The notes: generated by a model from the sequence alone, not told the origin. Counted from the stretch's first letter, positions 26,258 through 36,426 are shown. The stretch is DNA of 64,000 nt from Flavobacterium lipolyticum (GCF_020905335.1 NZ_JAJJMN010000002.1:62001-126000); one strand, 5' to 3'. Program-made: numbers and translations.

Positions 26258-29200
26258 ATGTTAAAAAAAATAATAGACAGGCCAGTATTGGCGACAGTAA
26301 TTTCCATTGTTCTGGTGATCTTGGGTATTATTGGTCTAACAAGATTATCGGTTACCAGATTTCCTGATATTTCGCCGCCAACGGTAATGGTTAGTGGTTC
26401 ATATCCGGGAGGGAATAGTGAAACAGTAATTCGTTCCGTAGTAACTCCGTTAGAAGAACAGATTAATGGTGTTGAGAATATGCAGTACATTAAATCTTCT
26501 GCCAGTAATGATGGATCTTTTTCGATCAGCGTTATTTTTAAACAAGGCGTAGATCCGGATCAGGCTGCGGTAAACGTTCAGAACAGAGTACAGCAAGCGA
26601 CTCCAAAACTTCCGCAAGAAGTGATCAGAATGGGACTTACAACGTCGAAACAGCAAAATAGTATGATTGTTATTTTCAACTTGTATACAGAGGATAACAA
26701 AAAGTACGACGAGCTTTTTCTTCAGAATTATGCTAATATCAATTTGGTTCCGCAAATGAAACGTGTTCCCGGTGTAGGTCAGGTTCAGATTTTTGGTCAG
26801 AAGGATTATTCGATGAGAATTTGGCTTGACCCAAGAAAAATGGCAAATGCAGGTTTGGTTCCATCTGATGTTACGCAAGCCATTGCAGATCAAAGTTTAG
26901 AATCGGCTCCAGGGAAACTTGGAGAAGAATCAAAAGCGGCTTTAGAATACGTAATTCGATATAAAGGAAAGAAAAACAAACCGGAACAATATGAAAATAT
27001 TGTGGTTAAAAATGACGGTAATAATTTGTTGCGTCTTAAAGATGTGGCAAGAGTAGAATTTGGTTCAATCTCTTATAGCGGTGACAACAAATCGAACAGT
27101 AAAAATGCGGTTACAATGGCAATTTTACAGACTTCGGGTTCTAATGCAAACGATATTGAAATCGGGATTAATAAAGAAGTAGAGCGATTATCAAAGTCTT
27201 TTCCTCCCGGAATTAAATACGTGAACGTAATGAGTACCAAAGAACGTTTGGACGAAGCGACAGGACAGGTAAAATCGACTTTGTTAGAAGCTTTTATTCT
27301 GGTATTTATTGTTGTATTTATATTCCTGCAGGACATTCGCTCGACGATAATTCCCGCTATTGCAGTACCAGTAGCGATTGTAGGAACCTTTTTCTTTCTA
27401 TTGGTTTTTGGATTTACCATCAACATTCTAACACTTTTTGCCTTGGTTTTGGCGATCGGAATTGTAGTTGATGATGCTATTGTTGTAGTCGAAGCTGTTC
27501 ACAGTAAAATGGAAGAAGATGCTGGGATTTCAGCCAAAGAAGCGACTCATAGTGCAATGGCAGAAATTACCGGAGCGGTAGTTTCGATTACTTTAGTCAT
27601 GTCGGCTGTATTTATTCCAATTGGTTTTATGACAGGATCTTCAGGGATTTTCTATAAACAATTTGCTTATACTTTGGCAATTGCGATTATTATCTCGGCT
27701 GTAAATGCCTTGACGCTGACTCCTGCTTTATGTGCGCTTCTATTAAAAAATCATGACGACAAACACGGAAATCACGAACATAAAACCAGTTTTAAAGACC
27801 GTTTTTTTGTGGGGTTCAATACGGGTTTCAACAATTTTACCGGAAGATATATCAAAGGTGTTCGTTTCCTTGTGGGAAGAAAATGGATTGCAGCAGGATT
27901 AATTACCGGTATAACAGCTCTTGCAGTTTATATGATGATGTCAACGCCAAAAAGTTTCGTTCCGCTTGAAGATGATGGGTTTATGGTGTACAGTTTATCT
28001 ATGCCACCGGGAACAGCGCTTGATCGTACAACTGAAGTAGTTCAGAGAATGGAGAAAATATTAGAATCAGAAAAAGCGATTGATGTTAATACCAGTATTA
28101 CAGGATTTAATATTTTGAGTAACAGTTCCAGTACCGCATACGGATTAGGTTTTATTAAATTAAAGCCTAAAAAAGAAAGAGGTGAAGTTAAAGATATTGA
28201 TGAAATTTTGAACAGTGTTACGGCCAAATTATCCACAATCAAAGAAGGTTCGGTTATGGTGTTTAGAATGCCGCCTGTAGAAGGATTTGGTGTAACAAGT
28301 GGTGCCGAAATTGTATTGCAGGACAGAATGGCAAGAAGTCCGGAAGTTTTAAAAGCAATGTCAGATAAAGTGATCGCACAAATTATGCAGCAACCCGGAG
28401 TTCAATATGCGTATACGACTTTTAGAGCCGATTATCCGCAGCTGGAATTGGAAGTTGATGAAGATAAAGCACGCCAAATGGGAGTGAACATAAAAGAACT
28501 GCTAGGAAATATCCAGACGTATTTTGCCGGAGATCAATCATCAGATTTTACCCGATTTGGTAAGTTTTACAGAGTTAATGTAAAAGCCGATGGAATATTC
28601 AGAATGGATGAGGATGCGTTTAACGAAATTTTCGTTAGAAATGCACAAATGCAGATGGTTCCTGTAAAATCAATCGTAAAATTCCATAAAGTGTACGGAC
28701 CGGAATCGGTAGACCGTTACAACCTTTACAATTCGGTAAATATTACCGCAATGGCATTGCCGGGTTACAGTAATGGTCAGATTATGGTGAATTTAGAAAA
28801 GGTTTTAGATAAACTTCCAGCCGATTACAGTTACGAATGGACAGGTTTAAGTTTAGAAGAGAAAGCAGGAGGAAACCAAACGATTGCCATTTTCGGATTA
28901 TGTCTGTTGTTTGTATTCTTTTTATTGGCAGCACAGTATGAAAGTTATTTACTGCCGTTGGCGGTTTTACTTTCAATTCCAGCAGGAATTTTAGGCGCTT
29001 TTGCCGGAGTAAAAGCTGTTGGTCTAGATAACAACATTTACGTTCAGGTCGGACTTATTATGCTAGTGGGACTTCTCGCCAAAAATGCCATTTTAATTGT
29101 AGAGTTTGCACTTCAAAGACGTCTGTCCGGTTTAAGTATTGTTGAAGCGGCAATTGAAGGCGCAAGATCAAGACTGCGACCAATTATCATGACTTCGCTT

Positions 29201-29407
29201 GCCTTTATTGTTGGTATGATTCCGTTGATGTTTGCTTCTGGAGGAACAGCAGTAGGAAACAAATCAATAAGTGTGAGCGCTTCAATCGGGATGTTGAGCG
29301 GAGTTATTTTGGGAGTTTTTGTGATTCCGTTGCTATTCATTGTATTTCAATATTTACAGGAAAAAGTTTCGGGCAAGAAAATCGTAGTTCAATCTATAAA
29401 AGAATAA
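26258..29407 (+). CDS. RND efflux pump, HAE1 (AcrB-like) family
   Basis: 1049 residues, normal length. Twelve membrane helices with two large periplasmic loops; the N-terminal signature is LKKIIDRPVLATVISIVLVILG. The proton-relay pair in helix 4 is intact (D405-D406 in IVVDDAIVVVE). It is a proton-driven trimeric exporter of drugs, dyes, bile salts or similar amphiphiles. It lies between its adaptor and outer-membrane factor, with only two bases before the latter. Substrate unknown; the upstream LytTR pair is a candidate regulator. Confidence 0.95.
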   Translation: MLKKIIDRPVLATVISIVLVILGIIGLTRLSVTRFPDISPPTVMVSGSYPGGNSETVIRSVVTPLEEQINGVENMQYIKSSASNDGSFSISVIFKQGVDPDQAAVNVQNRVQQATPKLPQEVIRMGLTTSKQQNSMIVIFNLYTEDNKKYDELFLQNYANINLVPQMKRVPGVGQVQIFGQKDYSMRIWLDPRKMANAGLVPSDVTQAIADQSLESAPGKLGEESKAALEYVIRYKGKKNKPEQYENIVVKNDGNNLLRLKDVARVEFGSISYSGDNKSNSKNAVTMAILQTSGSNANDIEIGINKEVERLSKSFPPGIKYVNVMSTKERLDEATGQVKSTLLEAFILVFIVVFIFLQDIRSTIIPAIAVPVAIVGTFFFLLVFGFTINILTLFALVLAIGIVVDDAIVVVEAVHSKMEEDAGISAKEATHSAMAEITGAVVSITLVMSAVFIPIGFMTGSSGIFYKQFAYTLAIAIIISAVNALTLTPALCALLLKNHDDKHGNHEHKTSFKDRFFVGFNTGFNNFTGRYIKGVRFLVGRKWIAAGLITGITALAVYMMMSTPKSFVPLEDDGFMVYSLSMPPGTALDRTTEVVQRMEKILESEKAIDVNTSITGFNILSNSSSTAYGLGFIKLKPKKERGEVKDIDEILNSVTAKLSTIKEGSVMVFRMPPVEGFGVTSGAEIVLQDRMARSPEVLKAMSDKVIAQIMQQPGVQYAYTTFRADYPQLELEVDEDKARQMGVNIKELLGNIQTYFAGDQSSDFTRFGKFYRVNVKADGIFRMDEDAFNEIFVRNAQMQMVPVKSIVKFHKVYGPESVDRYNLYNSVNITAMALPGYSNGQIMVNLEKVLDKLPADYSYEWTGLSLEEKAGGNQTIAIFGLCLLFVFFLLAAQYESYLLPLAVLLSIPAGILGAFAGVKAVGLDNNIYVQVGLIMLVGLLAKNAILIVEFALQRRLSGLSIVEAAIEGARSRLRPIIMTSLAFIVGMIPLMFASGGTAVGNKSISVSASIGMLSGVILGVFVIPLLFIVFQYLQEKVSGKKIVVQSIKE

Positions 29408-29409
29408 TA

Positions 29410-30819
29410 ATGAAAATACTATATAAAATAGGAATTACTTTCTTTACCGGCTTGATTTTAACGTCATGTGTAGTAGGAAAAAAATATTCCCGAGCGGCAT
29501 TAAATTCACCTGATAAATACCGTGAAGAAATTGCTGTAACGGGTGATACGGTTTTACTTCCGTGGAAAAGTTATTACAAAGATCCATTGCTGGTTGATTT
29601 AATTGAAAAAGCCCTCGTTAAAAATAACGAGGTGCTTATCGCAATGAAAAGCATGGAACAGCTGGATTTAAATTACAAACAGGCAAAATTAGCATTGCTT
29701 CCAACACTTGATTTTGATGCAGGAGCTAGCAGGACTTATCAGTCTAAAAACTCGCTGAATGGTTCCTTAAGTGCCCAATTTACAAGTAAAGATTATTTAG
29801 ATGATTACAGTGCCAATCTTCGTATGTCCTGGGAGGTCGATATTTGGGGAAAAGCAGCAATGCAAAAAAGAGACGCAAAAGCCACTTATTTTGCTCAGAA
29901 AGAAAACCTTTCGGCATTAAAAACCAGAATCATTGTTCAGGTAGCGCAAGCTTATTATAACCTTTTAGGGTTAGACGAACAGCTTAAAATTGCTCAGAAA
30001 AATATTGAATTGAGCGATAGCACTTTAAACATGATGAAGTTGCAATACACCGCAGGATCAATTAGTTCTCTGGCAGTAAACCAAAGTGAAGCTCAGAAAA
30101 AAACAGCCGAATTATTGGTTCCTTTAGCAAAAGCGAATATCGCAGTTCAGGAAAATGCGTTACAGATTTTATGCGGAGAATATCCAAATACTGTAGCACG
30201 TGCAGGAAACTTAAATGTATCAGAATTTGCAGTTGAGGTTCCGGCAGGAATTCCAGCTTCGCTTTTAAGCAGAAGACCTGATATTAAAGCAAGTGAATAT
30301 GCTGTAATGTCGGCTTATGCAAAAACAGGATTAGCAAAGGCTACGATGTACCCAACATTAAGTTTGAGTCCGTCGATTGGTGTAAATTCATTTGAGTTTG
30401 ATACCTGGTTTAATTTTCCGGGATCAGTAACCAAATCGATTGCAGCAAATTTAGTACAGCCTATATTTAGAAAGAAAGAGTTAAGAACAGCCTATCAGGT
30501 TGCACTTTTAGAACAAGAAAAAGCAGCGATTCAATTTAAACGATCTTACATAACTGCGGTTGGTGAAGTAAATGATGCCTTGTCAAAACTAAAATATGCA
30601 GATGAGCGTATTATGCTTGTAACAGAAAAATCAGTTTCATTAGAAAAAGCAACTGCAGATGCAGGTCTTTTATACAAAAGCGGAATGGCGACTTATCTGG
30701 AGGTTATTGTAGCGCAAAATAGTTCTTTACAAAACGAACTTGAAGTTGTGACTATAAAATTAGAAAAGCTAGATGCAGCAATAAATTTATACCGCGCCTT
30801 AGGCGGAGGAGTGCAATAA
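29410..30819 (+). CDS. Outer-membrane efflux factor (TolC/OprM, NodT type)
   Basis: 469 residues. Lipoprotein signal ending at C20 (LILTSC). Two OEP repeats are present, with family hallmarks SWEVDIWGKAAMQKRDAKATYFAQ and LLSRRPDIKASEYAV. It forms the trimeric outer-membrane channel for the RND pump whose gene ends two bases upstream. A probable terminator follows at 30838-30877. Confidence 0.94.
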   Translation: MKILYKIGITFFTGLILTSCVVGKKYSRAALNSPDKYREEIAVTGDTVLLPWKSYYKDPLLVDLIEKALVKNNEVLIAMKSMEQLDLNYKQAKLALLPTLDFDAGASRTYQSKNSLNGSLSAQFTSKDYLDDYSANLRMSWEVDIWGKAAMQKRDAKATYFAQKENLSALKTRIIVQVAQAYYNLLGLDEQLKIAQKNIELSDSTLNMMKLQYTAGSISSLAVNQSEAQKKTAELLVPLAKANIAVQENALQILCGEYPNTVARAGNLNVSEFAVEVPAGIPASLLSRRPDIKASEYAVMSAYAKTGLAKATMYPTLSLSPSIGVNSFEFDTWFNFPGSVTKSIAANLVQPIFRKKELRTAYQVALLEQEKAAIQFKRSYITAVGEVNDALSKLKYADERIMLVTEKSVSLEKATADAGLLYKSGMATYLEVIVAQNSSLQNELEVVTIKLEKLDAAINLYRALGGGVQ

Positions 30820-30837
30820 AAATAATATTCAAGAGTT

Positions 30838-30877
30838 CATCATCTTTAGATTAATTTGTGGAGATGATGGATTTTTT
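30838..30877 (+). terminator. Probable terminator of the RND operon
   Basis: CATCATCT pairs with AGATGATG around a 16-nt loop, then GATTTTTTGG. Confidence 0.55.
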
Positions 30878-31091
30878 GGTTACAATAGTACTCTAAAAAA
30901 CAATTCGGATAATTCTGAGTATTTATACAGAAGAGTTTATTTTACAAATAAGAAAAGATTCTTATAAGAAGGAAATGATTTAAATTTATGGGTTTGAAAC
31001 ATAACGACTTACATAATAAATTTACATTGAGAGGCTTATTTAATCCTGTGAGGTAAATTCAGGTCGGGACAATTTTTAGATATTTTTAATT

Positions 31092-31682
31092 TTATAAATC
31101 GTTTAAATTTAATAGATCCAACACCTTTGGTGAAACTTTCAAATCGGATCGGAATTTTAAAACGCCCTTTATGAAATGTCTTTTTAATTCTTTTGCATTG
31201 CGTATTGAAAACGGAGTGTTGAATGTAATGGCTTTATACATTATTACGTTTCTGGAGTTATCGAAGTAATACACACAAATATCATGAGCGGCATCTTCTC
31301 CCGCTGATAAAACGATATCATAATTTTTCAGATCGGGAGTTGGACATAAAGACTCAAAAGTTAGGGATTCAATAACTATTTCATCTTTATAATGGTGCAA
31401 ACCATTTTGATCCACTATTACTTTTGTGATTTTGTTTTTTTGGTGAATAATCATATCCTTTACTACAAAATACACCAAAAAAGATAAAAGAATTACAGAC
31501 AGTACTGTAGAACAAATTTTAAATTCAACAGAAAGTTTAGATTCGATAATAATTATTTCTAAGTTAATTATTCCTAAAACGGTACCGGCAAAAATAAGGG
31601 ACCCTAAAAACTTTACTATAAAAGTTGTTTTCTTTGATTCTAATGACTCTGTTTTTGAAAAATCATTATTCTGAAAATCCAT
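31092..31682 (-). CDS. Hypothetical membrane protein
   Basis: 196 residues; I do not recognise it. Two hydrophobic segments lie at ~22-47 (FIVKFLGSLIFAGTVLGIINLEIIII) and ~52-77 (FKICSTVLSVILLSFLVYFVV). A soluble, mainly beta C-terminal region of ~120 residues follows (ITKVIVDQNGLHHYKDEIVIESL). This two-helix hairpin plus cytoplasmic domain layout resembles PH-like bacterial membrane proteins, but that is only an impression. The next minus-strand gene starts 75 bp away in the upstream direction and may be cotranscribed. Confidence 0.7.
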   Translation of the reverse strand: MDFQNNDFSKTESLESKKTTFIVKFLGSLIFAGTVLGIINLEIIIIESKLSVEFKICSTVLSVILLSFLVYFVVKDMIIHQKNKITKVIVDQNGLHHYKDEIVIESLTFESLCPTPDLKNYDIVLSAGEDAAHDICVYYFDNSRNVIMYKAITFNTPFSIRNAKELKRHFIKGVLKFRSDLKVSPKVLDLLNLNDL

Positions 31683-31757
31683 TTCTTGTTAGGAGTTAGA
31701 AATTAAACATTACCGTTGTTGAAGCGAATTTAAGAAAGATAAATCTAATTTAGACAA

Positions 31758-32792
31758 TTAGTAAAAGCTGTAGGTTATGTTTAGCATTCGATCCTCAAAA
31801 TAGTGGCTCATTTTAGCTGTATCTGATTTTCTTTGTATTGTGGTAAGAAAGCCTTTTTTATCATAAGTCATTACTAATTCACTTACTTTTTGCAAACTCC
31901 ATATATCCTCCATCAGTACCAGATTTTTATCCTTATTATAAGTGTATTTTTCGCTTTGGGGTTCAATGCTGTTTGGAACATCAGCCAGAACTGAAAGAAA
32001 TCCTTCTTTAAATTGGTAAAGTTTAGATGGAGTGGTCTTATCGGCACAGCCATTATGAAGAAACAAAGCAACAGGGAGTCCGTCTAGATAATAATACGTT
32101 TTTTTCTGATTACAAGTCTCTTGATTGTCATTCTTCTTTAGAAAATCAAAGTATTCCGTGCACTCTTCGACTTCAAATCTATTCTCGTTATAATAGCGAT
32201 AGTGCCATGAAGAAAAAGAATTTTCTTCGATCATTTTATTTAGCAGTTTTTCATTTGGTAAAGTACCAAGTGTTACTATTTTATCTACACCTGGGTATGA
32301 TTCTCCCAGCCAACCGCTATTTTGGAGTCTATTAGGCATTTCGGAATTCAATGAAAAGAATCGGATTTTATCAATTCTGTTTTTTTCATCATATTGGTAA
32401 GAACTAATCTTTACGATGCCATTATTATAGTCAATCCTTGCTTTTTTATCAATCAGCCCTTTTGGATTGTAGTAATTTCTTATATAGAAAGTGGTGTCTG
32501 TTTTCTCTTTATTGTATCGTATGTTAGTTATAGTCACGACTTGACCATCCGGGTTAAAATTGTAAATATAATTTATCCCATTTTCGTCATTATTTTTTAG
32601 AACAATACTTTTTACCTTATTGTTCTTCATAAAAGAGGAATTGAAAGGAAAGACTGTTTTTGTAAAATAAATTTCTTCCTCAAAAGGCATGACAATGTAA
32701 AAAGGTTTTACCTGTGCTTTACCATTAAAGATGATACAGCAGATAAAAATGCTGGTTAAAAATGAAATAAGTTTGTATTTTGAGTATAACAT
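31758..32792 (-). CDS. Hypothetical secreted protein with RHS/YD-like strands
   Basis: 344 residues. The N-terminal signal peptide ends near GKAQ (~27). The body shows repeated two-strand units such as YNFNPDGQVVTITNIRYN, RNYYNPKGLIDKKARIDYN, SYQYDEKNRIDKIRFF and MTYDKKGFLTTIQRK. These resemble the YD-type repeats of small exported Bacteroidota proteins. It probably lies in the periplasm or at the surface. No catalytic motif is recognisable and the function is unknown. Confidence 0.75.
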   Translation of the reverse strand: MLYSKYKLISFLTSIFICCIIFNGKAQVKPFYIVMPFEEEIYFTKTVFPFNSSFMKNNKVKSIVLKNNDENGINYIYNFNPDGQVVTITNIRYNKEKTDTTFYIRNYYNPKGLIDKKARIDYNNGIVKISSYQYDEKNRIDKIRFFSLNSEMPNRLQNSGWLGESYPGVDKIVTLGTLPNEKLLNKMIEENSFSSWHYRYYNENRFEVEECTEYFDFLKKNDNQETCNQKKTYYYLDGLPVALFLHNGCADKTTPSKLYQFKEGFLSVLADVPNSIEPQSEKYTYNKDKNLVLMEDIWSLQKVSELVMTYDKKGFLTTIQRKSDTAKMSHYFEDRMLNITYSFY

Positions 32793-33248
32793 TTTTTGCG
32801 AAATTCAAGAATAGTAACCTTATTTAAGGTCTTGTTATTAGCAAATGTATTCTATATTTATTTAGCATTAATAGCCCGCTTATAAACTTAACAATATAAA
32901 ACTTAATTATATAGGGGGAGATTTTATATTTTCAGATGTTTAATATATTCGAACCGAGACTTCCGAAGGTCTTTATTTGATTGAATTTTCAATAGTTTAA
33001 AAAACATGGTGCCATGATTTTGTCACAAAAATAAAAATGGACAAAATTGCGATGAATAGCACTTAACTGCCTTAGCTTTTTGTGGCAAAATAGGAGGCAA
33101 CTCCAAATCTTTTTTGCTGTGATTTTGCCACAAAACTTATGCAGTATAAAAACTGTATTAGTTGCCTTAGCTTTTTATAACAGAGAAGTATCAAGTCCAC
33201 AAGGTTGAACGTATACTTTTTCCATGATAATTAATATATCTTATAACA
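32793..33248. other. Intergenic region with dispersed Flavobacterium-type repeats
   Basis: AT-rich sequence between two minus-strand genes. It holds one full and one partial copy of a repeat built on GCCTTAGCTTTTTGTGGCA plus TAGGAGGCAACTCCAA (33068-33106; partial at 33163-33178). No gene visible. Confidence 0.6.
33068..33106. repeat. Dispersed intergenic repeat, full copy
   Basis: This ~39-bp unit recurs almost unchanged at 47532-47569. Partial copies lie at 33163 and 38132 (left part) and at 14744 and 50824 (right part, GGCAACTCC). All copies are outside genes. Confidence 0.75.
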
Positions 33249-33905
33249 TTAGTAAATTTTCGTTATCATTTCATTTATAGGCAAGCGAACTTTTTTCATA
33301 GTTGCCATGTAGTCTTTTTCCAAATCACGGTATCCTAATGCAAGTATAACTGCGGAATGCAGCCCTTTCTCTTTCAAACCCAAAACGGCATCGATAATAG
33401 AAGCATTAAATCCTTCGATAGGAGTGGCATCCACTTTCAATTCTGCTGCAGCAATAAGTGCCGTTCCTAGTGCAATATAAGCCTGTTTGGCAGCCCAAAG
33501 TGCTTTTTGCTCTGCGTTGATAGTGCTAAAATAGGAATGCAATCCATTTCTAAATCCTGATAAGGCACCAGCATCAAGACCTCTTTGCTTTTCTGTCATT
33601 GCTATGTAATTGTCAATGTAAGTCGAAGACATGTCAGTGAATGCAGCAAAAACCAACAAATGAGAGCAAGAGTGAATCTGTCCATTATACGAATCAGCAC
33701 CTAATTTCTTTTGAATTTCCGGATTGCTTACAACAAAGACACGGTAAGATTGCAGACCACAAGAAGATGCTGAAAGATTTATAGCCTCTAAGATCTGATC
33801 GACCTTCTCTTCTGTTACTTTAATGTTATTGTAAGCTTTTGTGGCGTAGCGCCATTTTAAATTTTCTATCAAATTCATTGCTATATCTATCTTAATTTTT
33901 GACAA
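33249..33905 (-). CDS. NAD(P)H-dependent oxidoreductase, nitroreductase family
   Basis: 218 residues; the family-like start NLIENLKWRYATKAYNN suggests M10 as an alternative start. FMN-binding nitroreductase features are visible: the R-x-A-T-K-A-Y N terminus, INLSASSCGLQSYRVFVV, AAKQAYIALGTALIAAAE and ATPIEGFN. Members act as cytoplasmic homodimers that reduce nitro compounds, quinones or flavins with NAD(P)H. It is transcribed away from mesX; the 240-bp gap between them contains a perfect 47-bp palindrome that could serve as an operator for either gene. Confidence 0.88.
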   Translation of the reverse strand: MSKIKIDIAMNLIENLKWRYATKAYNNIKVTEEKVDQILEAINLSASSCGLQSYRVFVVSNPEIQKKLGADSYNGQIHSCSHLLVFAAFTDMSSTYIDNYIAMTEKQRGLDAGALSGFRNGLHSYFSTINAEQKALWAAKQAYIALGTALIAAAELKVDATPIEGFNASIIDAVLGLKEKGLHSAVILALGYRDLEKDYMATMKKVRLPINEMITKIY

Positions 33906-34007
33906 ATATAAATGATATTGTTTTCTTTTTCGAGTTTTTGAAGCGCTCTGGGAAACTCCAAATCACTCATCTTAGGTCACTAAAGAATAATTATCTGTTT
34001 CTCTTCA

Positions 34008-34054
34008 TTTTGATGTGTTTTTAAAGATTAATAATCTTTAAAAACACATCAAAA
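34008..34054. promoter_or_regulatory. Perfect 47-bp palindrome in a divergent promoter region
   Basis: Bases 34008-34030 (starting TTTTGATGTG, ending AAAGATTA) are the exact reverse complement of 34032-34054, with one base at the centre. It lies between the start of the nitroreductase gene and the start of mesX. It could be a dimeric regulator site, a cruciform or an RNA hairpin. Because it precedes both genes, a simple terminator role is unlikely. Confidence 0.8.
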
Positions 34055-34145
34055 AAGAATGATTAACTGATTTTGTGTGTAAATAAAAATATTTAATCTT
34101 TTATCTTCAAATTTGCAGGGTAAAAAAACTAAATAGTATCATCAG

Positions 34146-35198
34146 ATGAAAGCAAACATACAAGAAGATAGGGGAATAAACGAAAAGCAGAATATTGAAA
34201 ACACCCAGAATAGAATCAAGAATGGTTTTGCATTCACACTAAAGAGCACTTGTTTAGATGAAAATTATCACCCCTCAAGTGAAACGCGGTTGACAACCAA
34301 TTTTGCAAACCTGGCTAGAGGAGGTAATCGCCAACAAAACTTACGTAATGCATTAAATATGATTAACAATCGATTCAATGCATTGGCTCATCTGGATAAT
34401 CCAAAAGCGGATCGTTACCTTGTAGAACTTGAAATCATTACTGTAACGATGCGTATTGATGATCAGAATGGTGGTAGCAATCTGCCGTTGATTGAGGTTT
34501 TAAAAACGAATATTTTTGACCGCAAGACTAGTCAGCGTATCGAAGGTATTGCCGGGAATAATTTTTCGTCTTATGTTCGTGATTATGATTTTAGTATTTT
34601 ATTGATCGAGCACAATAGAAATAAACCTAATTTTTGTATTCCTGAGAACTTTGGTGATTTGCACGGAAAACTTTATAAGTGTTTTGTGGGTTCCGCCACT
34701 TATAAAGAGCACTTTAAGATGTCACCGATTATTTGCCTAAGTGTATCGAGCAACAAAACGTATACTCGGACTGAGTATCAGCATCCGGTTCTGGGTTTTG
34801 AGTATTTGCAGGATCAGTATTCTATTACGGATGGATATTTCTCTAAAATGGGCTTGAAGGTTCGTTTTTTCATGCCTTTGAATAGTGTTGCACCAATGGC
34901 TTTTTATCATTCAGGAGATCTGCTTGCGGATTATACTGATCTTGGATTAATCAGCTCAATCAGCACCATGGAGACTTTCCAGAAGATTTATCGCCCTGAA
35001 ATTTACAATGCAAATTCAGTGGCCGGGGAAATCTATCAACCTAGTCTTAAACACGAAGATTATTCACTGACTCGCGTAGATTATGACCGCGAAGAGCGCA
35101 GCCAATTGGCTGTTGAACAGGGTAAATATGCAGAAGAGCATTTCATTAAGCCTTACAAAAGTCTCCTGGAACAATGGTCTGCTAATTTTACCCTTTAA
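34146..35198 (+). CDS. mesX: DUF1852 protein, MesX-type partner of methionine synthase
   Basis: 350 residues without signal peptide. The sequence (FAFTLKSTCLDENYHPSSETRLTTNFANLARG at the N terminus) matches my memory of the DUF1852 family, which is found beside short MetE-like methionine synthases and is required with them for methionine synthesis without folate (the MesD/MesX system, known to depend on oxygen). The next gene, 30 bp downstream, is exactly such a short synthase, which strongly supports the call. The biochemical role of MesX is not settled. Confidence 0.82.
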   Translation: MKANIQEDRGINEKQNIENTQNRIKNGFAFTLKSTCLDENYHPSSETRLTTNFANLARGGNRQQNLRNALNMINNRFNALAHLDNPKADRYLVELEIITVTMRIDDQNGGSNLPLIEVLKTNIFDRKTSQRIEGIAGNNFSSYVRDYDFSILLIEHNRNKPNFCIPENFGDLHGKLYKCFVGSATYKEHFKMSPIICLSVSSNKTYTRTEYQHPVLGFEYLQDQYSITDGYFSKMGLKVRFFMPLNSVAPMAFYHSGDLLADYTDLGLISSISTMETFQKIYRPEIYNANSVAGEIYQPSLKHEDYSLTRVDYDREERSQLAVEQGKYAEEHFIKPYKSLLEQWSANFTL

Positions 35199-35228
35199 TT
35201 GATTACAACGCATTAAAATTATATTATT

Positions 35229-36260
35229 ATGAAGAAATTATTATTACCTACCTCTATTGTTGGAAGTTTACCAAAACCTGCCTGGCTAGCACCACCCGAA
35301 AAACTTTGGTCACCATGGAAATTAGAAGGCGATCAGCTGCTTGAAGGGAAACAAGATGCTTTACGCATTTCTTTCCAGGAGCAGCAATTGGCAGATCTGG
35401 ATATCATTTGTGACGGTGAGCAGACGCGCCAGCATTTTGTAACGACTTTTATCGAGCATTTGAGCGGTGTAGATTTTGAAAACCGTAAAACCGTAAAAAT
35501 CCGTAACCGTTATGACGCGAGTGTTCCAGTGGTAGTGGGTGAGGTTGCACGTCAAAAAGCAGTTTTTGTTGAAGATGCTAAATTTTTACGTAAACAGACT
35601 AATAAGCCTATAAAGTGGGCGTTGCCAGGCCCGCTGACAATGGTAGATACCTTGTACGACGACCATTATAAAAGCCGGGAAAAATTGGCGTGGGAATTTG
35701 CGAAAGCACTCAATGAAGAAGCAAGAGAACTTCAAGATGCAGGAGTAGACATTATCCAGTTTGATGAACCTGCATTTAATGTGTTCTTTGATGAAGTAAA
35801 CGATTGGGGAATGGCGGCATTAGAAAGAGCCATTGAAGGTTTACACTGTCAAACTGCGGTTCATATTTGCTATGGTTATGGAATACAGGCAAATACTGAT
35901 TGGAAAAAGACATTAGGTTCAGAGTGGCGACAATACGAAGAAATTTTTCCGAAAATTCAAAAATCTAAAATTGATGTGGTGTCTTTAGAATGTCACAACT
36001 CCAATGTGCCTTTAAATTTAATGGAACTTGTTCGCGGTAAAAAAGTAATGGTCGGTGCCATTGATGTAGCAACCAACACTATCGAAACACCAGAAGAAGT
36101 AGCTGCGACCCTGCGTAAAGCTCTTGAGTTTGTAGATGCCGAAAATCTTTACCCTTCTACAAACTGTGGTATGGCTCCGTTATCTAGAGATGTAGCCAGA
36201 GGTAAGTTAAATGCTTTAAGCGCAGGAGCAGAAATTATACGCAAAGAACTTGGGATTTAG
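35229..36260 (+). CDS. mesD: Folate-independent methionine synthase, MesD-type (core MetE)
   Basis: 343 residues, corresponding only to the C-terminal catalytic barrel of MetE; the N-terminal folate-related half is absent. Zinc/homocysteine ligands are in place: H212 and C214 (VHICYG), E254 (LECHN) and C313 (NCGMAP). An early SIVGSLPKP matches the family start. It should methylate homocysteine to methionine using a methyl donor other than methyl-tetrahydrofolate. The MesX gene directly upstream places it in the MesD group. A hairpin (36307-36341) and a transporter gene follow. Confidence 0.85.
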   Translation: MKKLLLPTSIVGSLPKPAWLAPPEKLWSPWKLEGDQLLEGKQDALRISFQEQQLADLDIICDGEQTRQHFVTTFIEHLSGVDFENRKTVKIRNRYDASVPVVVGEVARQKAVFVEDAKFLRKQTNKPIKWALPGPLTMVDTLYDDHYKSREKLAWEFAKALNEEARELQDAGVDIIQFDEPAFNVFFDEVNDWGMAALERAIEGLHCQTAVHICYGYGIQANTDWKKTLGSEWRQYEEIFPKIQKSKIDVVSLECHNSNVPLNLMELVRGKKVMVGAIDVATNTIETPEEVAATLRKALEFVDAENLYPSTNCGMAPLSRDVARGKLNALSAGAEIIRKELGI

Positions 36261-36306
36261 TCTCAATTTATTAATTTGAATAAGGATTTCCTTGTTTGAA
36301 GCCTGC

Positions 36307-36341
36307 TGTCCGTAGAATTTAACAGAGCGACTCTGCGGACA
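36307..36341 (+). other. Hairpin between mesD and the transporter gene
   Basis: TGTCCGTAGA pairs with TCTGCGGACA (10 bp, one G-U) around a 15-nt loop. There is no U run, so it may be an attenuator, processing site or weak terminator. Confidence 0.4.
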
Positions 36342-36426
36342 ACTAATGAATCTAGAGAATCCACGTTTATAGGCGTAAGATATTTTTGTAATCTTGACTC
36401 TACGGAGGAATAATATTTAAAACACA

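Noticed and set aside
33906..34145. S-adenosylmethionine riboswitch before mesX
   Set aside because: The only structure seen is the perfect palindrome; no conserved SAM-riboswitch core could be recognised by eye.
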